Notes: a model not told the origin generated them from the sequence alone. A DNA stretch of 23,860 bases from Lactiplantibacillus paraplantarum (GCF_003641145.1 NZ_CP032749.1:1-23860), one strand, 5' to 3'; counted from the stretch's first letter, positions 13,897 through 21,663 are shown. Translations and numbers: made by a program.

Positions 13897-14396
13897 ATGT
13901 CTAAATTTAATAAAGCACAATCCGTTCGGGGATAACTGAGCAGTTTGTCTTCGTATAAGCTTTGAATAGCCGCTAAGGTTTGGCTGGCGCTGGCGTGATA
14001 ACGTTTATTCATGGCACTTTGGAGACTAGATAGCGAGAATAGTTGGGGACTAGCTCGTTTTTTGTCTTGCTTTTGGACGTCCTTGATAAAACCGTCCTGT
14101 GAGCCTTTCTGAACGTGTTTAGCCTGCATGAATGTCATTAGCCCTGCTTCGTCTTTAAATCGCTGATAGGGGTCTAATTTTGCGACGAATTTTGGCTGAT
14201 TAGCTAAAATTTCCGCATTTAGCTCAAAATAAGGTTCCGGCTTAAAGTTTTTGATTGCCTGGTCTCTTTGATAAACCATATACAAAGTTGGCGTCTGTAC
14301 TCGACCAATCGAGTACACCTCGCGCACCCGTTTTGTCTTAATAGCAAGGTGTATAAAGGGCTGCCATTCATTCCAATTAACCAGTCGCTAATTTTG
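13866..14396 (-). pseudogene. topB: Topoisomerase III (TopB) remnant with frameshift
   Basis: The larger piece (14327 to 13866) contains SIGRVQTPTLYMVYQRDQA, the region just after the active-site tyrosine domain of type IA topoisomerases, then LQSAMNKRYHASASQTLAAI and LLSYPRTDC. A second piece in another frame (about 14396-14350) reads SDWLIGMNGSPLYTLL, the part that normally precedes it. A single-base frameshift lies near 14345. Both ends are missing: TopB has about 600-700 residues, and here some 160 remain. The last 16 codons (ALLNLDIVK...) after YPRTDC are unrelated. The fragment sits directly behind the relaxase gene, where many conjugative elements carry a topoisomerase gene. Confidence 0.85.
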
Positions 14397-14399
14397 TGA

Positions 14400-16460
14400 T
14401 TACAAGTGCATGCCCCCATCTTCATGCCGGTTTCGAGTTTGGTGTTGCCGTTGCTTTTTCGTCATTTCCCACTCAGTCTCCTTTAAACCTTGCGCCTGTT
14501 TTTGCCGTTCGTAATCTTCATCACGGGCATATAGGGCGGTCATGATTGCGTTACTAAAGGCCGTCTTTAAGTAGTAGCTTGGACTAACTGGCTTGTAATT
14601 TAGCGGTTGATAATGTCCAATATTTACTTTTCTATACTGGTCGTCCTTGGCTTGTTGCCCTTTTAACTGCTTTTGGATTTTCTCGATCTGACTGTTCTTA
14701 ATCGTCGGATCGGCTTTGCATTCGCCAAAAAAGAGTTGTTTAGTGCCATCATGCTTTAAAACCCGTTGTAAGTGATGATTTTCTAACTGATCTAAGCTAA
14801 GCTGTCCCGATAAATAAGCTAGTCCTTGTTGATGTTCTTGGGGACTGAACACCTGTGGTGGATTTGCTTGCCACTGTTCAATTGTTTCAGCCTGACATGG
14901 CTTTAAAACAGGATCATAGTACATCACGGCTGTATAGGCTTGTTCCTGTTTAGTCATTGGTAATTCATCTAAATCGCCTTTGGGAAAGGCCCTTTTCAAT
15001 ACTTCATGGTATTGCGTTTTAATGACTTGCTTAACAGCCATGATTGTTCGCAAATCTTTGACTGCGCGAGTAATCTTTTGTTGTTCTGCTGGTGAATACT
15101 TTTCTAGCAGTCCTTGATCGACATGTTCTAGACTTTCTAAGCTATCAGAGTGGATCATCAGCGTATATTTCAGATCGTTTTTAACTTCCTTTTCTTGTTG
15201 CATTAATAACTTAAAACCAACGTATGGCCGCTTAGTAAAGGTCAATAATTGTTGGGTCAACAAATCATCACGAATGTTCATTAAACGTTCGTTTAATTCA
15301 CTACCCTTGAAAACTGTTTGTTCGCTATCGGTTTGCTTAATTAATTCTCGTCTTTCAGCTTGCGTGGTCTGTTCAAAATTAAGCTCTGGATAAAGTTTTT
15401 TCGTAGTGCGATCGACCACTTTATTTAAGAGTTCATCTGCTTTTTTAAGTGAGCTTTCTTGTTGGTTAATTGTCAATAATTGTTTAGTCACATCTTCACC
15501 AACCGCATGTTTAATTAAGGTGCTGTTTTTCCAATTAAATAGCATGCGCCGTTTATCATCTAAGTTCTCCAAACTGATATAAGTTTTCAGTTCATGGCTT
15601 AACTCTTTAACTACCCGTTTTTCATTAAACGAGAAGTGTTTACTTAGGCTATCTAAATGACCTCTATTGATTACTTTTTCTTGGTTGTTTTTATAACTGG
15701 CTTTGGCCTTGCGATAGTTCTTAACTTGTTGGTTAAATTCTTTTCTTTCATGCCGCTTACTATTGATTCCCTCATGTTGAGTTGGTGTATCATCTATTCC
15801 CTCCTCGATAAATGATTTTTCGCTGATCCGATCGGGAATATTTTTTTGCTCTAAAACTTGATTTACACTAACCGCCCAATTGTGCCGCCATTCAGTTATT
15901 TTTTCTTTTTTATCCCAATCAACCAACCAAATTTTTCGGTTTCTCACATTCCCTGCAGGGGTCTTAGTTTTATTACCATGACTATCTAAAATGTATTCGG
16001 TTTTTGTTTTCTGGCCCCAAGTACCATCGGGGTTAAATGGGCGATTGGTTAACATCACATGTGCGTGCGGATTGTCTGGGTGATCACGATGAATCGCTAC
16101 ATCGGCTACCATGCCTTGATCAACAAAGTTTTCTTGCACGTATTTAGTTAATAATGTTTTTTGTTCATCTTCACTTAACTCAATTGGTAAAGCCACGTTA
16201 AACTCTTTTGCATACCTTGAGTTTGATTTACGATCTTTCTTTTCAACTTCATTCCATAATTGTTCTCGATTACTGGCCCATGCTGGTGCATTTTTTGGCG
16301 TCAAAATAAAGCTTTCTGGCATAACCGAGCGGGCATAAAAATAGTGGCGACCTTCCTTATCATCAAATAGCTTTTCACCACTTCGATAAGCGGCACTGGC
16401 AATCGCACTTCGTCCTTTACCAGCACTAATATTACTAAAACTCATGTGAAAAATTGCCAT
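14400..16460 (-). CDS. mobA: MobQ-type relaxase (MobA/MobL family)
   Basis: A 686-residue protein that nicks oriT and pilots the strand during mobilisation. I place the start at ATG 16460 (MAIFHMSF), eight bases after AAAGGTGG. With this start the catalytic tyrosine is Tyr25 (SAAYRSG), the same position as in RSF1010 MobA and related enzymes. The metal-binding motif [11 protein letters not shown] has His124, His132 and His134. The relaxase domain covers about residues 1-230. The remaining 450 residues are largely helical and charged, with no helicase motif that I recognise. The matching oriT is 100 bases upstream. No type IV secretion genes are present in the window, so transfer would depend on a helper. 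Confidence 0.92.
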   Translation of the reverse strand: MAIFHMSFSNISAGKGRSAIASAAYRSGEKLFDDKEGRHYFYARSVMPESFILTPKNAPAWASNREQLWNEVEKKDRKSNSRYAKEFNVALPIELSEDEQKTLLTKYVQENFVDQGMVADVAIHRDHPDNPHAHVMLTNRPFNPDGTWGQKTKTEYILDSHGNKTKTPAGNVRNRKIWLVDWDKKEKITEWRHNWAVSVNQVLEQKNIPDRISEKSFIEEGIDDTPTQHEGINSKRHERKEFNQQVKNYRKAKASYKNNQEKVINRGHLDSLSKHFSFNEKRVVKELSHELKTYISLENLDDKRRMLFNWKNSTLIKHAVGEDVTKQLLTINQQESSLKKADELLNKVVDRTTKKLYPELNFEQTTQAERRELIKQTDSEQTVFKGSELNERLMNIRDDLLTQQLLTFTKRPYVGFKLLMQQEKEVKNDLKYTLMIHSDSLESLEHVDQGLLEKYSPAEQQKITRAVKDLRTIMAVKQVIKTQYHEVLKRAFPKGDLDELPMTKQEQAYTAVMYYDPVLKPCQAETIEQWQANPPQVFSPQEHQQGLAYLSGQLSLDQLENHHLQRVLKHDGTKQLFFGECKADPTIKNSQIEKIQKQLKGQQAKDDQYRKVNIGHYQPLNYKPVSPSYYLKTAFSNAIMTALYARDEDYERQKQAQGLKETEWEMTKKQRQHQTRNRHEDGGMHL

Positions 16461-16503
16461 GTCGGTCACCACCTTTCTTTGGGTTTATGGGTTTGACTTT
16501 GTT

Positions 16504-16582
16504 GTCGCCATCGGCGACTTCTAATACAGGTTTTAATGGGTTTATCACAACGTCATCAAAGATGACGTGTAAGTGCGCATTG
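16504..16582 (+). other. oriT: oriT (MobQ/RSF1010-type)
   Basis: An inverted repeat ACGTCATC (16550-16557) / GATGACGT (16561-16568) is followed directly by GTAAGTGCGCATTG (16569-16582). This reproduces the RSF1010/pGO1 arrangement of a repeat followed by TAAGTGCG^C; the expected nick on the plus strand is between 16577 and 16578. A second inverted repeat, GTCGCC (16504-16509) / GGCGAC (16513-16518), lies nearer the relaxase gene. The site lies between the divergent relaxase and accessory genes. The exact nick is inferred from the family. Confidence 0.85.
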
Positions 16583-16663
16583 ACCTCGTTTCACTCGGTC
16601 TTCTGATTATCTTAACTTTAATTTAGTGTATGCCTTCCGCTTCGCTATTTCAAATTTTATACT

Positions 16664-16692
16664 TTGACTTAACGTTTCCTATATGATATAGT
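16664..16692 (+). promoter_or_regulatory. Promoter of the mobilisation accessory genes
   Basis: TTGACT (16664-16669), a spacer of 17 bases, and TATAGT (16687-16692). It lies 38 bases before the start at 16730 and reads away from oriT. Confidence 0.75.
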
Positions 16693-16729
16693 TTCGGTGA
16701 TTATTTCTAATATGATTGGAGGGATCGTT

Positions 16730-16939
16730 ATGTCTCAAAGTAACTTAGAAAAACAAGAAGCTAAATTAAAAGCCCTTAATCAAAAAATTAAGGACGAAAA
16801 AAATAAGATTGATCAACGGCTAGGTAAACAAATCATCAGTCAAGCCAATTTAGATTATGCTAATTTGTCTAACGATCAGATTAAGCTTTTAGCCAAGCAA
16901 TTTTCTGAATTTTTAAAGGTAAAGTCCGTAGATCATTAG
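16730..16939 (+). CDS. Small mobilisation accessory protein 1 (69 aa)
   Basis: Starts at ATG 16730, six bases after GGAGGG. The first half is a charged coiled coil (LEKQEAKLKALNQKIKDEKN). The second ends in a short helical module (LSNDQIKLLAKQFSEFLK) that recurs in the next protein (LSVEQTEDLLKIFANYV). Small coiled-coil proteins encoded divergently from MobQ relaxases usually assist relaxosome assembly. It lies 22 bases before the second accessory gene, in one operon. The exact role is inferred from position. Confidence 0.65.
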   Translation: MSQSNLEKQEAKLKALNQKIKDEKNKIDQRLGKQIISQANLDYANLSNDQIKLLAKQFSEFLKVKSVDH

Positions 16940-16961
16940 CCATACGAGATGGGGAAATTCC

Positions 16962-17240
16962 ATGTCTAATCAATATGAAAAACTAGTCGAGCAGCAAGCG
17001 CGTTTAAAACAAAAAATTGAGCGAGAAGATTTTAAATTACGGCAATCTAAATACTACGAAAATCGGCAAGCCCGCAAAGCCCGTTCTCGCCGATTAATTC
17101 AAAAAGGAGCTTTGCTCGAAAAATACTTTCAAGCTGATAACCTTTCGGTCGAACAAACCGAAGATCTTTTAAAAATATTTGCTAATTATGTTAATGCTCA
17201 TAAACCGAATAAATTCAAAAACGATCAGCCTAATAACTAG
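16962..17240 (+). CDS. Small mobilisation accessory protein 2 (TraD/MobC-like, 92 aa)
   Basis: A 92-residue basic protein from ATG 16962 with a GGGG ribosome site. It consists of an N-terminal coiled coil (LVEQQARLKQKIERED), a strongly basic segment with the motif RSRRLIQKGALLEKYF, then LSVEQTEDLLKIFANYV. The motif RxRRLIxxGxLxE is characteristic of the TraD/MobC-type accessory proteins found with MobQ relaxases. It probably binds oriT or the relaxase. It shares its end module with the preceding protein, suggesting an old duplication. Its stop overlaps the stem of the terminator. Confidence 0.75.
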   Translation: MSNQYEKLVEQQARLKQKIEREDFKLRQSKYYENRQARKARSRRLIQKGALLEKYFQADNLSVEQTEDLLKIFANYVNAHKPNKFKNDQPNN

Positions 17241-17256
17241 GCCGATCGTTTTTATT
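17220..17256 (+). terminator. Terminator of the accessory operon
   Basis: AACGATCAGCCT (17220-17231) pairs with AGGCCGATCGTT (17239-17250) with one mismatch, followed by TTTTATTTT. It includes the stop codon of the accessory gene. Confidence 0.8.
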
Positions 17257-17917
17257 TTCTGAATCATTCATGGGATTTCTAATTTTTAAATCTGAATTAT
17301 TTTTAACAAAGGAATTTAATTGTTTTTGAACGGCTGCTTCAAAGGTGATTTTGGGGTTTATTCAAGGAAAATCTCGCAAATTATTTTTAATTACCTGGTC
17401 ATGCTCTCTTCTGTAAACTGATACAAATTTTTGGCTATTATCGCAGATCACGACGTTATCAGCTTTGAATGCAACTGCTGCTAAAATATGATTTGATTGA
17501 TTATAGCGTTTTTAACAACTTCATCTGGTACCCCGTGCCCACCTTTTTTGACCCGTTCATGAACTCGATTAATTGTTACTTTTTCGTTTTTTAACGCCAC
17601 GTATAAAAGTGTTACCTCAAAACCATTTTGGTGAGCCAGATCAATTAAATTCAATTGCGCCCTACCCTGGCCAGCCAAGGTTGTTTCAACATGGATACTC
17701 CGCCCGATATCTAAAGCCGCTGGAATTGTTTTATTTCTTCGCGCATTGCCCTAAAGTTATCACGATCTTTACGCCAATCGCCACCCATTTTTTGTAGGAT
17801 TTCATCGGCATTTAATCGTTTGGAGTGAGTAAATAATTCGGGTCTCGCGCGATATAAAGTGCTTTTACCAGCGCCGTTTATACCAGCTACGATGAGGTAT
17901 CTTTTTAGCTCACTCAT
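17230..17917 (-). pseudogene. Zeta-toxin-like P-loop kinase, broken by frameshifts
   Basis: The first piece (ATG 17917 to 17711) has the Walker A AGINGAGKSTLY, LNADEIL and GGDWRKD typical of zeta/PezT-type toxins, which phosphorylate UDP-sugars. The continuing sequence lies in a second frame (from about 17740: IPAALDIGRSIHVETTLAGQ, LLYVALKNE, RVKKGGHGVP). After about 17505 it lies in a third frame (RYNQSNHILAAVAFKADNVV, SVYRREHDQVIKNN), ending at a TGA (17362-17364). The same frame then stays open to 17230 (KITFEAAVQKQLNSFVKN), which suggests that the TGA is a nonsense mutation. Both frameshifts fall at A-runs. The toxin is therefore inactive unless several of these are sequencing errors. Confidence 0.8.
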
Positions 17918-17918
17918 G

Positions 17919-18116
17919 TTAAATCACGAAATGCTTTTCGTTGATAATTTTCTCTTGGCGTTTATCTAAGAGGTAAGTGTATAACGCGTCAAACAACTTG
18001 CGCTTATCAGGATCTTGATTATGGGCTGCTTGCTCCCAAATTTTTTGAATGTTGATTGCCCAGGGGTCAGCCAACAATTGCTCTATTTTTTCGACTTCTT
18101 TGCTTGGTTTGGTCAT
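17919..18116 (-). CDS. Putative antitoxin partner of the zeta-like toxin (65 aa)
   Basis: A 65-residue, probably helical protein from ATG 18116, seven bases after AAGGAGC. Its stop (17921-17919) is one base before the ATG of the zeta-like gene, the usual close coupling of antitoxin and toxin. No helix-turn-helix is apparent, so it would neutralise by binding rather than act as a repressor. It is intact although the toxin gene is broken. The role is inferred from position; I do not recognise the family from sequence alone. Confidence 0.6.
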   Translation of the reverse strand: MTKPSKEVEKIEQLLADPWAINIQKIWEQAAHNQDPDKRKLFDALYTYLLDKRQEKIINEKHFVI

Positions 18117-18249
18117 TTAAAAAGCTCCTTTCACATTCGCTTAGTTCAGCCATCGCCTGTTCAACTACTTGAGGCCCCTATTTTTGTTTCTAAGTGATTT
18201 TAAAGCAGTTTTAATATAATTATGCACTGCAATGCTTAAAACGGCTTAA

Positions 18250-18259
18250 ATGAGCTCAT
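18250..18259. promoter_or_regulatory. Palindrome ATGAGCTCAT upstream of the toxin-antitoxin pair
   Basis: A perfect 10-bp palindrome in the 150-base space between the RepA stop and the antitoxin gene, with two direct GCTTAA repeats just beside it. The minus-strand sequence downstream has AT-rich -10-like stretches (TATATT). It may be an operator; this is weak evidence. Confidence 0.3.
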
Positions 18260-18266
18260 ATGACGT

Positions 18267-18884
18267 TTAATTCCAAGAGCGCTCATTGTCAGTGTTCTGT
18301 TCTTCGGGATGTTTGGCAACATATTCTCTAGCCGCTTGTTGATTCCGCCAAACGCCAAATAGGTTTTGCATGGTGCCATACAAGTAGTTTTCAACGTTCT
18401 TGATATGTTTCTCATTACTTCTAAGAACGTTAAAGTAGCGTCTCAAGGCTTTAGTCATCAAAGGTTTAAGTTCTTCGTCGTCAAGCGGGATTAGAACCCC
18501 AATATCCTGATGATCCTTTTCAACTCGGTACTTAGCATTTAAGATAATGCCAATGAAGCGCCGCATTTGTTGCGGGGTTCGACACCATAAGCTAAGTAAT
18601 TGCACAGCTTCTGGTTCTAAGAAAACCGGTAAGCCAGTATCTTCATTAGTTAAGAAGTCATTAGCATGATTTATGAGATCATGGTTTTGCTTTTCGATTT
18701 CATCTGGTGAGAAACGTGCTGTGGAAAAGTTCAACTTTTGAGTATCTATATTGTATCTATTTTTGTCTCTTTCTTTAGGTTCTCTATATAGATTAAGTCC
18801 ATTTTTTGAACTTCCGCTCGTAGCAAAGGTTTGAGAGCTTTTTCGACCAAATTCGCCGCGTAAATAGACATCGGTTGCTTTCAC
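18267..18884 (-). pseudogene. repA: RepA_N-type replication initiator, C-terminal part
   Basis: A 205-residue frame that can start with GTG at 18884. The same frame continues upstream as LSKLD to a TGA near 18916. Past that stop the frame reads KKLSKIYDF, so the normal N-terminal DNA-binding domain of about 110 residues is missing or interrupted. The C-terminal part is coherent, with LFGVWRNQQAAREY near the end as in theta-type RepA proteins of lactobacillus plasmids. The nonamer CTTGGACAG occurs twice, 39 bases apart, at 18891 and 18930 (plus strand). RepA_N origins often lie inside the gene, so an origin might remain. An intact initiator is not present in this window. Confidence 0.7.
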
Positions 18885-18960
18885 ATCGAGCTTGGACAGA
18901 TAGGTAGAAGTATATCAAAAATCATAGATCTTGGACAGCTTCTTATAGATAGTGTGTATA

Positions 18961-19055
18961 GGACGCCACTACGGTAGAAATCTTTGACGGGTCTCTAAGA
19001 TACTTTGGCTTTGTACGCCATTATATAGTGGAAATGCGCTCTGACGACCCTGACC
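18961..19055. other. Junction segment without a recognisable gene
   Basis: A stretch between the RepA remnant and the mgtC pseudogene. It has higher GC than the plasmid backbone and only very short frames on either strand. ACGCCACTA (18963) and ACGCCATTA (19016) are similar words. It probably marks a recombination junction, but no insertion-sequence end is identified. Confidence 0.35.
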
Positions 19056-19743
19056 TCAATCCAGCACATCAATCTTCTTCACATCCGCTAAATTACTCAT
19101 CTTCATGATGAAATCATCGGGATCGGTTCGTCTTATTAACCTGATTTGCATTTCTAGTGAGAACGAATCCGGCTTATACGCCAAGATTCGCATGCGGACA
19201 TTGCTGCTGCCGATAATTTGCAATCTCTTCGGCAGGGCGTCCATATCGTTTAATTTTCCAGTGAAGGTCACTTGCAGGCGGATCATGGTGCGGTTCGGGT
19301 AGCGTTTTAGCGCCTTGATTCGGCGGACAATCGTTTGGGTGATCAGAATGCACAGCGTTACCGGCAATGCCGATGACATACATATCAGCCCCGATAGCCA
19401 AACCAATTGCCGCCGTTGCCCACAAGCCGGCCGCCGTGGTCAAACCGTCAATCTTGTGGTTTATGGTCATGATTGCCCCGGCACCGATGAATCCAATTCC
19501 AGTGACAACCTGGGAAGCTACCCGGGATGGGTCCAAGCTAATGTCAGTGGTGTGACTGGTTAAATCAAAGAAACCATATTTTGAAATGATCATGAAGAGG
19601 GCGGCACCGACCGCAACCAACATGTGGGTCCGAATGCCGGCAGTTTTCAAGCGGACTTTGCGCTCATAACCGACTGCACCACCGCAAATAGCAGCCACAA
19701 ACAGCCGCAGCACCCATTCCAGTTGATATAACCAGTAATCCAT
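19056..19743 (-). pseudogene. mgtC: MgtC/SapB-family membrane protein gene with frameshift
   Basis: From ATG 19743 (GAAGG nine bases upstream) the first frame encodes the conserved MgtC N-terminus: FVAAICGGAVGYERK, AGIRTHMLVAVGAALF, and GIGFIGAGAIM with further hydrophobic segments to GADMYVIGIAG. Near 19370 the coding frame changes. The remainder (CILITQTIVRRIKALKRY, then a cytosolic ACT-like domain ending VKKIDVLD) lies in another frame, to the stop at 19056. Joined, the product would have about 230 residues, the normal length. MgtC proteins are linked to growth at low magnesium and to ATP-synthase control. The segment has clearly higher GC than its neighbours, suggesting a separate origin. 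Confidence 0.85.
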
Positions 19744-19853
19744 TGGCAGCACCTTCGTTCAAATAATATAACTAATTGCATTATATATCGAGATAATCAC
19801 TAACCAAAATATTATGCCGATAGATCAATGTATTGCCGCAGTTAAACAAAGCA

Positions 19854-19889
19854 AAAAAGAGCCTCCTCATCAGTTGAGAAGACTCTTTA
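19854..19889. terminator. Hairpin, possible terminator
   Basis: AAAGAG at about 19856 pairs with CTCTTT at about 19883, with an inner CTCA/TGAG pair. A-rich sequence precedes it. It lies upstream of mgtC on that gene's own strand and could end a transcript from a lost neighbour. Confidence 0.4.
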
Positions 19890-20207
19890 TGCCCGAATAT
19901 ATTACAATCTACCATGTTACACAAGATTCTTGACGCTACCATGTATTATGTTAGTGTCGTGATACTTGCGTAAGCAAGTTGTTGTCACGAATGAACGTAG
20001 TGAATGAGTTGCTCTTGGCTTCCCTTGGAGCTTTCAAGGGAAAACAACGGAGCGCTTAGCGTAGGCGTTAGTATATTAACAAAGGTATTTCACAAACTTT
20101 ATACTCACATAAACGCTTACATATCAACGTTATCAAGCAATTAACTAGCGGGATAAATATTTTACAGGGTTATTTTGAAATACTGTCACACTAGTAGGCT
20201 ATTAACT

Positions 20208-20235
20208 GCTAACGAGACTTATAAGTCTCGTTAGC
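20208..20235. repeat. Perfect 28-bp palindrome
   Basis: The two 14-base halves, GCTAACGAGACTTA and TAAGTCTCGTTAGC, are exact complements with no loop. It lies between the terminator of the repeat-protein gene and the mgtC upstream region. It could be a protein-binding or resolution site, or a remnant of a hairpin origin. No function can be shown. Confidence 0.7.
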
Positions 20236-20239
20236 ATAC

Positions 20240-20277
20240 AAAAAAGCCCATCAAATTAATGCTGGGCTTCGTCTTTT
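20240..20277. terminator. Terminator of the repeat-protein gene
   Basis: AAGCCCA (20244-20250) pairs with TGGGCTT (20263-20269). An A-run on the left and TCTTTTT on the right allow use from both sides. It lies about 155 bases after the minus-strand stop at 20425. Confidence 0.65.
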
Positions 20278-20424
20278 TAGAGAATTAATCTAGGTCAATC
20301 GGATTAATCACATTACGTACCATATCGTAACAGCAGCACAATATAACATGGTCAAAAATAGACGCAAATTTTACTAATTACCATATGCCAATTCAGTGTT
20401 AATACACCCATAGACACTTTGGCG

Positions 20425-21450
20425 TTAGTTTTTAACCTGAATCTTATCAATTAATACTAAAATAACTCTTTTCCCTGCATATCTTTGAGCAATACCAGAA
20501 TTTATTTGAGAATCGTTTATTCTACTTTTACCATTTAAGCTCCCAAATACCGTAATTCTTGAATCATACGTAATTCTACCTTTGTACAAATCATCACCAA
20601 AAACAAGTAAAAAATAAGTATGAGAGGCATTTTTCGGTGCAATTAAAACATGATATTGCTTCATTTTATCCGCACCAAAATCAATAACCTTAAAATTACG
20701 CAAAACTACACCTGCACCTTTTGCAAAAATTCTTCTATTACTTAAATACTTAATGCTATGCATGTTGAATATTGTTTCTATATTTTTATACTGCTGCTTT
20801 GGTTTCTTTGTTCTTGCTTTTTTACTGCTCTCTATGGCTACTTTGCTTTCACTTTTAGCCCGTGCTTTTTTACTGCTCTCTATAGCTGCTTTGCTTTCAC
20901 TTTTAGCCCGTGCTTTTTTACTACTCTCTATAGCTGCTTTGCTTTCACTTTTAGCCCGTGCTTTTTTACTGCTCTCTATGGCTGCTTTGCTTTCACTTTT
21001 AGCCCGTGCTTTTTTACTGCTCTCTATAGCTGCTTTGCTTTCACTTTTAGCCCGTGCTTTTTTACTACTCTCTATAGCTGCTTTGCTTTCACTTTTAGCC
21101 CGTGCTTTTTTACTGCTCTCTATGGCTGCTTTGCTTTCACTTTTAGCCCGTGCTTTTTTACTGCTCTCTATAGCTGCTTTGCTTTCACTTTTAGCCCGTG
21201 CTTTTTTACTACTCTCTATAGCTGCTTTGCTTTCACTTTGCTCATCCATTCTTTTCTGAGCAGAAGTTCTGAATTGATAACCCAATCCAACTATTAACAG
21301 TCCACTTAATAACGAAACAACGACAATTCTTATACGACTTAAATTAGGTATATTAATTTTAAAAAACTTTTTTAAAATCCATCTAATTAAAACCACAAAT
21401 GAAAACAAAAATAGCGCTAACATTGTAATCACTGATATATCATAAATCAA
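20425..21450 (-). CDS. Membrane protein with nine tandem 16-residue repeats and OB-fold-like C-terminus
   Basis: The best start is TTG at 21450, seven bases after GGGGGAGC, giving 341 residues. A TTG at 21474 lies before this ribosome site. Two membrane helices (about 4-26 and 40-60) are followed by nine units of SESKAAIESSKKARAK, the last being SESKVAIESSKKARTK. The repeats have alternating charges and a helical, coiled-coil-like character. The C-terminal about 120 residues (RNFKVIDFGADKMKQYHVLI, RITVFGSLNGKSRINDSQIN, GKRVILVLIDKI) suggest an OB-fold-type domain. The repeat region probably acts as an extended spacer holding that domain away from the membrane. Topology is uncertain. The function is unknown. 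Confidence 0.75.
   Translation of the reverse strand: MIYDISVITMLALFLFSFVVLIRWILKKFFKINIPNLSRIRIVVVSLLSGLLIVGLGYQFRTSAQKRMDEQSESKAAIESSKKARAKSESKAAIESSKKARAKSESKAAIESSKKARAKSESKAAIESSKKARAKSESKAAIESSKKARAKSESKAAIESSKKARAKSESKAAIESSKKARAKSESKAAIESSKKARAKSESKVAIESSKKARTKKPKQQYKNIETIFNMHSIKYLSNRRIFAKGAGVVLRNFKVIDFGADKMKQYHVLIAPKNASHTYFLLVFGDDLYKGRITYDSRITVFGSLNGKSRINDSQINSGIAQRYAGKRVILVLIDKIQVKN
20808..21240. repeat. Tandem 48-bp repeat, 9 copies, with 144-bp higher-order period
   Basis: Nine in-frame copies of a 48-bp unit. They differ at two synonymous positions (plus strand: TATGGCT or TATAGCT, and ACTGCTC or ACTACTC). The variants occur in strict order GGC/TGC, AGC/TGC, AGC/TAC, repeated three times. 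The array therefore behaves as three copies of a 144-bp unit. Only the first unit on the plus strand has an extra change (Ala to Val). Confidence 0.95.
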
Positions 21451-21663
21451 TTTAAAGCTCCCCCGTAATTGCAATCAAAAAAATTAATAAACCGTACCAA
21501 GTACTAATATAATATTATGTTATTGTGAAAACAACTTTCATTTTCGATTTCCTGTAACGATCATATGCAGTCAAAAATGATCGAAAAAATAAAATATTAT
21601 AGAAACAGGTTTAGAGGTTACCGGCACTACACCCTGTCAAGTACACAGTTTAAATAATATAAA

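Larger units (their letters stand above)
19753..20424. other. Noncoding region rich in inverted repeats
   Basis: No gene of reasonable length is seen. From left to right it holds a hairpin at 19854-19889; the word TTACAATCTACC (19902-19913), identical to the outer 12 bases of IS30 copy 2; ACTTGC/GCAAGT near 19967-19982; TCCCTTG/CAAGGGA near 20024-20044; the word AGTTTGTGAAAT on the minus strand (about 20085-20096); a long perfect palindrome at 20208-20235; and a terminator at 20244. It looks like assembled fragments of plasmid control regions. Confidence 0.5.

Noticed and set aside
18120..18266. tRNA or riboswitch upstream of the toxin-antitoxin pair
   Set aside because: No cloverleaf or known aptamer pattern could be drawn; only a short palindrome and AT-rich promoter-like sequence are present.
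19753..19950. Magnesium riboswitch controlling mgtC
   Set aside because: The hairpin at 19854-19889 is not arranged like an M-box and lies too far upstream; no conserved M-box words were found.
20753..21297. Two long plus-strand frames with leucine- or phenylalanine-rich repeats opposite the repeat-protein gene
   Set aside because: They are mirror frames of the 48-bp repeat, whose length is a multiple of three, so all frames stay open. They lack ribosome sites and plausible starts.
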